Source: Rugalucina vietnamica
Lineage: Eukaryota > Mollusca > Bivalvia > Lucinida > Lucinidae
NCBI GenBank assembly: GCA_964017185.1
Contig: OZ024879.1
Location: forward strand, 22,323,456-22,387,455
Reading direction: 5' to 3'
DNA length: 64,000 nt
Below are positions 56,785 to 64,000 of this stretch, one piece after another. The position numbers and the translations under genes were made by a program. The first letter of the stretch is position 1; each line of letters starts with the position of its first letter. The notes beneath the pieces were generated by a model that made no database searches, was not told the origin of the DNA, and was given only the letters and a program-made list of their open reading frames with translations.

Positions 56785-58165
56785 AGCTACAGTCACACGG
56801 TCACGTTTCGAGGCCTACGTTTTACTACGTTTCCAAGTCCCACGTTTTGCCCTAAATTTGTCCGGTTTTGCAGGTTGTTAGGTTTTAGTACGTTTATAGC
56901 TACGTTTTGCGACGTTTTACTCCGTATCGCTACGTATTGTCCGGCTATCCAACGGCTTAGGGCCACAGTTTCACTAGGGATTGGTACGTTTATGTACGTA
57001 TTTACTACGTGCCGATACGTTTTCCTACGATTCAGTAGGTTTTATCAGGTTATTACTACGTAGGGTCCGGATAGTTCACTTGTACCCGTGACGTATTTAT
57101 TGGAATTATCGCACCAAAATTAATTAGTTGCATGATGACCACCAAGAGAGGATCCAAGAAAAGCTCCAGGGGTGGCAAATCTGCGCGTGCACGCGTGCAC
57201 CGGGGCTGTTAAGTGCACTGAAAGATGACACAGAAGAGGTAACCTTTTTTCTCTATATTTTGTGACTCGATTTATTGCATCTTTAAGAAAAAAAAATCAC
57301 AACCAAACTGTACACATTTAGTGCATATTACTATTTGTTTCGAAATTACACCCAATTCTTAATCCCATGCACACCCAATTCTTAATCCCATGCGTACTGG
57401 TCATGAACTTGAGCGTTCGATGATCGTATTCTTTGGAAATTTAATCGTATGCTTTTGTGTCCTTCTTAAGACGTATGAAATATATTCATATCAACGCCAT
57501 GATTCCATATCATATAAAATGTTTGGGAAATCAGCATTAACTTCTATTACGGCCCGTATGCGTAACCAAACGTAGTATTACTTAGTTACTTCTTAAGACG
57601 TATGAAATATATTCATATAAACGCCATGATTCCATATCATATAAAATGTTTGGGAAATCAGCATTAACTTCTATTACGGCCCGTATGCGTAACCAAACGT
57701 AGTATTACTTAGTTAAATCGTAGAAGAGCGTGTCAATACGAAGTGATACCTAGTAATACCTGCTGAAACCTACTGAAACCTATCAAAACGTAGGGTAACA
57801 CGTAGCAAGTCGTAGTAAAACGTATTGAAACGTAGTCCCTGCGTATTGATACGTAGAGTTCCACCGGGTTGTAATTTACGTTTTAGTACGTATTTGTTAC
57901 GTATGTACTACGTTTTACTACGATTCGACTACGCTTTGCTACGTTTTAGTACGTTTTCCTAGGTATAAGCTAAGTAAATCAGAGTGCCACGTTCGAACTT
58001 TTTTTTTAGTTCGAACGTGGCATGGGCCAGGTATATAGCCGTATATAGCCGTATGTAATACGTTCCACTACGTTGTAATACGTTTTACTACGTATATTGC
58101 CGTATTGCTACGTTTCAGAAACGTAGTAAAACGTAGGCCTCGAAACGTGACAGTGTGACTGTAGC
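56785..58165. mobile_element. 1.38-kb inverted-repeat element filled with TACGTTTTACTACG-type words, TTAA duplication
   Basis: AGCTACAGTCACACGGTCAC at the left and GACAGTGTGACTGTAGC at the right are bounded by TTAA (56781-56784 and 58166-58169). The interrupted R2 repeat supplies an empty-site comparison: CCCTGATTAAGATTTATGG occurs uninterrupted near 56513 and 58576. The outer arms are arrays of ACGTTTTACTACGT-like words, in one orientation on the left and inverted on the right. The centre has a 130-bp tandem duplication (57456-57715) and a possible captured exon near 57131. Confidence 0.88.
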
Positions 58166-58169
58166 TTAA

Positions 58170-58800
58170 GATTTATGGGTCCAATTGGGTCAAAGGTCAT
58201 CGAGGTCAAAGGTCAATTTATGTTGTTTTTTTTTTCTGTTTGTTCCTCCCAGGTCCTTGGGCCGATCTTCACCAAACTTGGAGGGAAGGTGGAGGGCGGC
58301 CCCGGATATTAGCTTGAGGGGTTCATTTTTTGAAAGATCAAGGTCATCGAGGTCAAAGGTCAAATTTATGTTTTTTTCTGTTTGTTCCCCTACTCCTCCC
58401 AGGTCCTATGGCCGATCTTCACCAAACTTGGTGGGAAGGTGGAGGGCGGCCCCGGATATTAGCTCGAGGGGTTCATTTTTTAAAGGTCAAGGTCATCGAG
58501 GTCAAAGGTCACATTTCTGTATCTCGGCAGTCCTTCGTACGATTTGAATGAAACTTGGTGAGTGTATACAGGTTGATCCCTGATTAAGATTTATGGTTCC
58601 AATTGGGTCAAAGGTCATCGAGGTCAAAGGTCAAATTTATGTGTGTTTTTTCTGTTACCCTACTTCTCCCAGGTCCTTGGCCCAAATTGGTGGGAAGGTG
58701 GAGGGAGGCCCCGGATATTAGCTCGAGGGGTTCATTTTTAAAGGTCAAGGTTATCGAGGTCAAAGGTCAAATTTCTGTTACTCTGTATCTCAGCAGTAAA
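58170..58800 (+). repeat. R2 tandem repeat, right block
   Basis: Continuation of the R2 array with three further units (GGTCCTTGGGCCGATC near 58252, a CTATGGCCGATC variant near 58406, and a shortened unit near 58674). Confidence 0.8.
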
Positions 58801-58868
58801 TCAGTGTATACGTTCCCTTCACTTTAAAGATTCGGTCATTTTTTCTCTTTTCCTCTGTGTATGTCTTA

Positions 58869-58869
<1 letters not shown>

Positions 58870-58918
<49 letters not shown>
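58870..58918. repeat. (TG)n microsatellite
   Basis: About 23 TG units. Confidence 0.96.
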
Positions 58919-58922
<4 letters not shown>

Positions 58923-58976
58923 GTCTTCATCGCCGCACAGTCATCTTACTGCTACGTCGAGACGGGTAAAATTTAA

Positions 58977-60025
58977 ACAGCAGTCACACTGTAGCGTATA
59001 ACCCAAACGCGCGCCGGGCGTATGAAAAATCTCAACACGCTGAAGACTTTGGGCGTATAAAAATTAATTTGTTCCTTTAACACGCTTTAGCAGTCACACA
59101 TTAGCGCGCAACTGGGGCGTGTGCCGGACGTATAAAAATCTCAAAGTTTTGGAGAACGGTTGTGATACGTCCCAGACACGCTAAGCACGCGCTACATGCG
59201 CGCATCGAACGTTCAACGTGCGTTTCACACACGCTTGGGGCACGCTACTGAAGCAACATCTAATAAAATCGGAACGCGCATGGAACGTACACTGGCGTGC
59301 TTCAAACGCGCGCCAAACGCCAAACGCGTTCAGAGCGTATTCAACGCGCCCGTAGCGCGCGTGGAACTTATTCGGGACGTATAAGTCACACGCCCGGGAC
59401 ACGCCGAGCTTTTAGAAAATTTTTAAGCATGTTTAAATTTTTTTTAGCCCAAACGCGCGGGAAACGCGCAGAGACTTTTAGCGACGTACAGCGACGCGCG
59501 CCAGACGTACACCAAGCGTACCCAACGCGCTTGTAGCGAGTTTTGAACGTGTTTCCGACGTGCGTCTGGCGTGTGAGGAATTTTGCTATTTTTTCAGCAC
59601 GCCCGGCGCGCGTTTCACTTATACGCTGATGTGTGACTGCTCTTTTACTAGTCTCATAAAATCGGAACGCGCATGTAGCGTACACTGGCGTGTCTAAAAC
59701 GTGCATCAAACGCGTTCGAAGCGTATTCAACGTGCCTATAACGCGCGTGGAACTTATTCGAAACGTATAAGCCCGGGACACGCCGAGCTTCTAGAAATTT
59801 TTTAAGCATGTTTAAAATTTTTGATCCCAAACGCGCACGAAACGCGCACCGATTTTAAGCGACGTACAGCGACGCGCGCCGGACGTACACCAAGCGTACT
59901 CAACGTACTCGTAACGCGTTTTGAATGTGTATCCGACGTGCGTCTGGCGTATGTTGAATTTTGCATTTTTTTTTCAACACGCCCGGTGCGCGTTTCACTT
60001 GTACGCTAATGTGTGACTGCTGTTT
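58977..60025. mobile_element. ACGCGC-rich element, one full and one partial copy joined
   Basis: TTAA (58973-58976) precedes ACAGCAGTCACACTGTAGCG. The full copy ends GTGTGACTGCTCTTTTA at 59647 and is the inverse of 44254-44917. A partial copy (59653-60025) repeats AAAATCGGAACGCGCATG through to GTGTGACTGCTGTTTTA. The 131-codon minus ORF (59386-59781) is repeat sequence shared with 44 kb, not a gene. Confidence 0.8.
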
Positions 60026-60602
60026 TACGGACTAGCTTTGAAATACACAAAGCATGCTAAACTCCTTGCGCTACATCAAAAATGCATAAGCGCACCCAAC
60101 CGAAATATAAAATCTTACGTTTTCGCCGCATGTGTTCCGTCACAAGGTTTTTCTTTATTTTCCTTCTTTCTTTCTCAGCACATAAAATGACACCATGTCA
60201 TATTATGCATCACGTTTTACGGAAAAAGGCGCCATTAAAATTGATCAAAAAACGTAAAATATGCTGGTAATAGGTCGAAAAATGTTACATCTCATACGAT
60301 AGTTTCAGTGATGTTTCAGCTGTTTTTGTTTAATTTTTTAAAAAGTGTCGGTTGCGTGAAATGAAAAAATACAAAATTAGACTTGATATGAAGGGAAATG
60401 TTTCCAGGGCATGCTAGTATATGACACTTTTGTATTTGATAAATTAAAGAAAATCCACAGCGAGAAAAGTGTACGCATATGCGGCGGACGTCAACATTGT
60501 GCGCAACGTCTTCACTGTATTGGCACTTTAGAAATGGTTTGTCTTATCTTTTTGTGGGACCTAAACCGACCGTTAACCAACACTGACATGAATGTCATTC
60601 GA

Positions 60603-60692
60603 ATGTCTCGGGAAAAAAAATCCATAATAGTTTTGTTCATCTTTCATTCTTTAGGACCGGTATCACAACATTGTCTATCTTGCATTTGTAAG
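60603..60692 (+). CDS. i-type lysozyme, 5' exon (signal peptide and first cysteines)
   Basis: The exon ends TGTAAG|GTAAGT at 60692, phase 0, and encodes GPVSQHCLSCICK, the N-terminal cysteine pattern of i-type lysozymes (C-x2-C-x-C). Reading straight upstream gives MSREKKSIIVLFIFHSLG from ATG 60603, a plausible signal peptide without an intron. Alternatively, TCATTCTTTAG at 60644-60654 could be an acceptor, making the exon 60655-60692 with a signal exon further upstream. Both keep the frame. The enzyme cleaves the MurNAc-GlcNAc backbone of peptidoglycan; in bivalves it serves defence and digestion. Confidence 0.7.
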
Positions 60693-60739
60693 GTAAGTAA
60701 TCAAAATCTTATTAAGTCATGCAATCAAATGTTAAATGG

Positions 60740-60935
60740 GGGAACGCGAGGACGCAGTGGTGGAGCATCGGAATATGCTCGATCCCCACAGGCGACACCG
60801 TGCTGTGTCCTGAAGCAAAGCACATTAACTCCCCAGAGGACTGGTTAATACCCAGGAAGCGATGGCAGCGTCTTGACATGACTGAAGAATTGTTGACTGG
60901 GGCTTTAAATCCCAATACAATCAAAGTTGGCGTAT
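60740..60935 (+). mobile_element. SINE-like repeat in lysozyme intron
   Basis: CGCAGTGGTGGAGCATCGG and ATGCTCGATCCCCACAGGC look like tRNA-type A and B boxes. The body CCAGAGGACTGGTTAATACC, GACATGACTGAAGAATTG and GGCTTTAAATCCCAATACAA resembles mollusc SINE bodies. Confidence 0.5.
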
Positions 60936-61216
60936 TATTGATTGGTGCGCACTTAGTCCTAAGTGGACAGTGACTTTAATCATGTGCATTTTTAAAATCA
61001 TGCAGCCTGTTGAGAAAATTTAAGGACGCACCTATCAAAGCTTAAAGAGCGTATCTCTCTAAACCTTACTGCCAAATGACTGCGTATGTCAACTGGGTAG
61101 GTGTATAAACGGACGAGTGCATCACGTTTAGGATGTTAGCATGCATTCAGAGCAGTTCAAGCATTTTAAGGAAAGGGTCGTAAATAATGACCAAACCTTG
61201 TTGTATTGAATGAAAT

Positions 61217-62637
61217 TATTATCTACTGAAAATCAAAAATCTTGCACCACCCTTTTTCTGTTATTTTAATGATTAAGTAGAACTATTTTTATTTCAAACA
61301 TTAATTTAGGTAAATGCCAATATCGAATCTTTGACTTTGCAGCAAAATCAATAGGTGTGGATGACAATGCAAAATTTTAGGGGCAAAAATTGTGAAATTG
61401 CATTTTGGGGAAAAATTAATTATCAATGAAAATGTTCAATGATTTTTCATTGTACATGTGATCTGAATCATGACAGTAGCAGAAAAGCAACAAAACATTT
61501 TGAATTTTAGAGAAGTTTTCACAAAATTTTGAACAATGGCATTGTCGGAAAATTAACCAGTGGTTTTGAAATTTTCCATTCAACAGCAAAGAAAACAAAG
61601 AAAAATGCATTCTCAGTCTATGGCAGGTTAGCACATACCGCATTTGACAAGATTCATAAACAGAAGCCATATCAGTTTGCTGTACTTCCGGTCTTTATGC
61701 AATAATTTTTAATTTTGATTTTACAGCTACCATTTCCTCATGTTTTTAATTTTCATGTGCCATTGTAATTAGTGAGGATAGAAAAACTTGTCCAAAACAA
61801 TAAATTGATAGGAACAAAGTAAATTGTCCCAGGAAAGCAGCGTAAAGTAAGTGCTTCATTTAATGCACTTTGCTTTTGTTTTAAAACTGTACAAAATAAA
61901 GCACCAACTTTACGCTGTTTTGCTAGGCCTAAAAAATGAATGTATGGGACAAGTTGTTCAATGACAAAGCAGTGCAATGATACATTAAATTTTTATGTGC
62001 CATTGTAATTAGTGAGGATAGAAAAACTTGTCCAAAACAATAAATTGATAGGAACAAAGCAAATTGTCCCAGGAAAGCAGCGTAAAGTTAGTGCTTCATT
62101 TGATGCACTTTGCTTTTGTTTTAAAACTGTACAAAATAAAGCACCAACTTTACGCTGTTTTGCTAGGACTGTTTGTTTGGACCTCAAAAAATGAATGTAT
62201 GGGACAAGTTGTTCAATGACAAAGCAGTGCAATGATACATTAAATACCCCCCTCCAAATTACTAAATGGCAGTTGTAAAATCAAAATTAAAATTTCCTGC
62301 ATGCCAACTGGGACATGACTTCTGTTTATGAAACTTGTCAAAAGAGTCAAGTATTTACTTGCCCTAGACTAAAAATGCATTTTTGTTTGTTTTCTTTGCT
62401 GTTTAAAGGAATACTTCAAAACCACCTGTTAATTATCCGAAAATGTCAATTTTCAAAATTTTGTGAAACTCCAAATTCCGTAAAATTAATAATGTTTTGT
62501 TGTTTTTTCTGCTATTGTCATGATTCTGACCACATGTACAATGAAAACTCATTGGTAATCATTTTTTTTTTCCAAAATAATCATAAAAAATAACAAAAAC
62601 ATGGTGGGGCAAGATTTTTGATTTTCAGTATATTATT
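61217..62637. mobile_element. 1.4-kb foldback element with tandem-duplicated core, in lysozyme intron
   Basis: Arms pair through CTGAAAATCAAAAATCTTGC/inverse, TTTTCATTGTACATGTG/inverse and CAAAGAAAAATGCATTCTC-like text. The core is a ~245-bp unit repeated head to tail (about 61745-61985 and 61987-62240). It starts CATGTGCCATTGTAATTAG and itself contains the palindromic pair CAGCGTAAAGT...ACTTTACGCTG. ORFs starting MHCFVIEQLVPY are the two core copies. Confidence 0.75.
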
Positions 62638-62744
62638 TAGGGCTCTTATTTAACTAAAATGCACGATACCTGCATTTAAAAGACATTTTGTAGTAAGAAA
62701 ATTACTTGATTTACTACCTTGAATCTTCAGGAAAACAAGTTTGT

Positions 62745-63024
62745 GTCATATATATACCCTCTTAAACCCCACTTTTATATGAAATAAAAAAAAACTGGGG
62801 TATACCTATTTTTCTCATTTTTGCTCCAAAACGTAGATTGTGGGTACTCGTTAGAACCGCCTCGGCGACTCGTTAGAACTGCCTCGTTCTAATGTGTACC
62901 CACAATCTATGTTTTGAGCAAAAATAAGAAAAATATCAACATTTTTCTACTGAAATTTTTCATTTTTTTTACAACTATTAACATCTGTGTATATTGTATA
63001 TTACATGTGCATGTTTTCGTAATC
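62745..63024 (-). mobile_element. M2 MITE ending 13 bp before lysozyme exon
   Basis: ATACCCTCTTAAACCCCAC, GGGGTATACCTATTTTTC, GATTGTGGGTACTCGTTAG and GTACCCACAATCTATG are followed by GTGCATGTTTTCGTAAT. The hairpin carries a small internal duplication (ACTCGTTAGAAC twice). Confidence 0.85.
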
Positions 63025-63037
63025 ATGTCTGTTACAG

Positions 63038-63152
63038 CACGAGTCATCAGGATGTAAGCCCCTGGGTTGTCACTATGACGTGAACTCGGACAGCTGTGGC
63101 TATTACCAAATCAAAGAGAGATACTGGATAGATTGTGGGCGACCTGGAGGAA
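63038..63152 (+). CDS. i-type lysozyme, catalytic exon
   Basis: The acceptor CATGTCTGTTACAG and donor GGAA|GTAAGT bound 115 bases, joining the previous exon in phase 0. They encode HESSGCKPLGCHYDVNSDSC then GYYQIKERYWIDCGRPGG, the diagnostic core of destabilase/i-type lysozymes. The Glu of HESSGC and the Asp of CHYD correspond to the catalytic pair described for bivalve enzymes. The first loop has one extra Ser compared with the common ESGC form. The remaining exons must lie beyond the window. Confidence 0.93.
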
Positions 63153-63159
63153 GTAAGTA

Positions 63160-63325
63160 CTTTATTTTTTGCTCAAAACTCGGCGAGGCGGTTCTAACGA
63201 GTACCCACAATCTATGTTTTGGGGCAAAAAAAAGAAAAAAATAGGTATACCCGTGCATACCCCAATTTTCCTATATAAAAATGGGGCTTATTGGGGTATA
63301 CATTACACGGACATGTTTTCGTGAT
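63160..63325 (+). mobile_element. partial M2 MITE starting 8 bp after lysozyme exon
   Basis: GCTCAAAACTCGGCGAGGCGG, TAACGAGTACCCACAATC and ATAGGTATACCCGTGCATAC, then TATATAAAAATGGGGC and CACGGACATGTTTTCGTG. The first arm is deleted so that the copy begins at the hairpin. Confidence 0.85.
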
Positions 63326-63329
63326 GAGT

Positions 63330-64000
63330 AATTGCGGGACAGAGCCTACGCTTCCTGGGTATAACCCTATACAACTGAGAGTACATGTGTTGCTATTAAA
63401 GACATATCACAGAGGGGATCGAGCACACGAAGTGTCGATGTATTGATCATCAGTGACCACGCTGATAGCCGTATAATGTATAAGCTTTTTTTTCCTTTAT
63501 GTTCTCTGTCGCCCGCGAAGGTCATCCCAGAACGGTCAGTCAATCTAATAGCCAGTCTCTACAAGGGCGTTCACTTATTAATATACCCCTGCGATATTCA
63601 GAAATAAATTGACAACTTTTCTTGTGTTTGAACAATCGTCACTGGCAAGAAATAGACAACTGGATGCATTTAGTTATATAATATGTTAAGTATGTCTATA
63701 AATATTTGCTCTGCATAAAAACTTCCAGATCTTATGATGTTGTATGCCCAAATTGATAACATAACATATGGAGCCAAATTTTTAACAATAAATTCGCTGA
63801 TATTCGTGTTTCAAGGATTCCACAAGGAACCATGCGGTTAATAGTTTGTAATTTTGTTTATAAATTATGAAAGAATAGCCATTTTTGTACTACGGCTGAA
63901 AATTTGGTGTCTTTAGGAGCACTTTTACAAAGTAACACCCTTATTGTGCATTTTAGAATTTCGTAGTAAAACGGTTCTTACAATATGAAACTAAGCATGT
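63330..64000. other. no exon seen; presumed lysozyme intron
   Basis: AT-rich sequence without another cysteine-rich exon or clear repeat boundary. Confidence 0.45.

Noticed and set aside
56112-58551. Several 70-120-codon ORFs
   Set aside because: They recur with each R2 tandem unit and shift frame between units.
59386-59781. 131-codon ORF, with a similar one at 44156-44515
   Set aside because: Both are the same segment of the ACGCGC-rich element in opposite orientation. Dense CpG words remove stop codons, and no domain is present.
60693-60848. In-frame extension of the lysozyme 5' exon past 60692
   Set aside because: A strong GTAAGT donor follows TGTAAG, and the conserved family sequence resumes only at 63038. 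The extension is SINE sequence.

Overview
This is a metazoan nuclear window, most likely from a bivalve mollusc. The AT-rich sequence has GT-AG introns, long microsatellites, tRNA-derived SINEs, many hairpin or inverted-repeat elements, and an invertebrate (i-type) lysozyme exon of typical bivalve character. There is no sign of prokaryotic gene organisation. Species assignment is not possible from the sequence alone.

Four host genes can be supported. (A) Minus strand, 7.6-21.5 kb: a five-exon gene for a secreted-then-anchored receptor with a signal peptide, two TNF-receptor-type cysteine-rich regions, one sushi/CCP domain, one transmembrane helix and a cytoplasmic tail. All splice junctions agree in phase, and the tail carries an apparent single-base frameshift. 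(B) Plus strand, 37.1-38.0 kb: an intronless rhodopsin-like GPCR, followed by a decayed partial duplicate of its 3' end. (C) Plus strand, 45.3-51.6 kb: an eight-exon secreted protein of about 679 aa. It has a signal peptide, a 27-residue Gly/Asn/Ser/Val repeat, Gly/Ser-rich linkers (one exon tandemly duplicated), a six-cysteine module and a C-terminal M15-like zinc peptidase domain with the H-x6-D and H-x-H pattern. (D) Plus strand, 60.6-63.15 kb: the 5' part of an i-type lysozyme gene that runs off the right edge.

The rest is mostly transposon-derived. From left to right: a tandem ~450-bp repeat family (1-2.5 kb, 24.1-24.8 kb, 28.6-32.3 kb); a 3.9-kb element with long inverted arms (3410-7305) inserted into an older MITE; a decayed LINE (9.2-10.3 kb) in intron 3 of gene A; foldback elements at 17.2-18.2, 21.7-25.7, 31.2-32.1 and 61.2-62.6 kb; a cluster of ~500-bp repeats at 25.9-27.65 kb; and four related-looking terminal-inverted-repeat elements whose interiors are saturated with one short ACG-containing word (38.9-39.9, 43.3-45.1 with a nested insertion, 55.9-58.2 and 59.0-60.0 kb). 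At least three small hairpin MITE families (called M1, M2 and M4 here) are scattered throughout, several within 20 bp of exons.

Genes C and D are on the same strand about 9 kb apart, and both look like secreted peptidoglycan-acting enzymes. Together with the TNFR-like receptor they suggest, but do not prove, an innate-immunity or bacterial-digestion neighbourhood. The most novel-looking items are the domain combinations in genes A and C and the motif-saturated elements.
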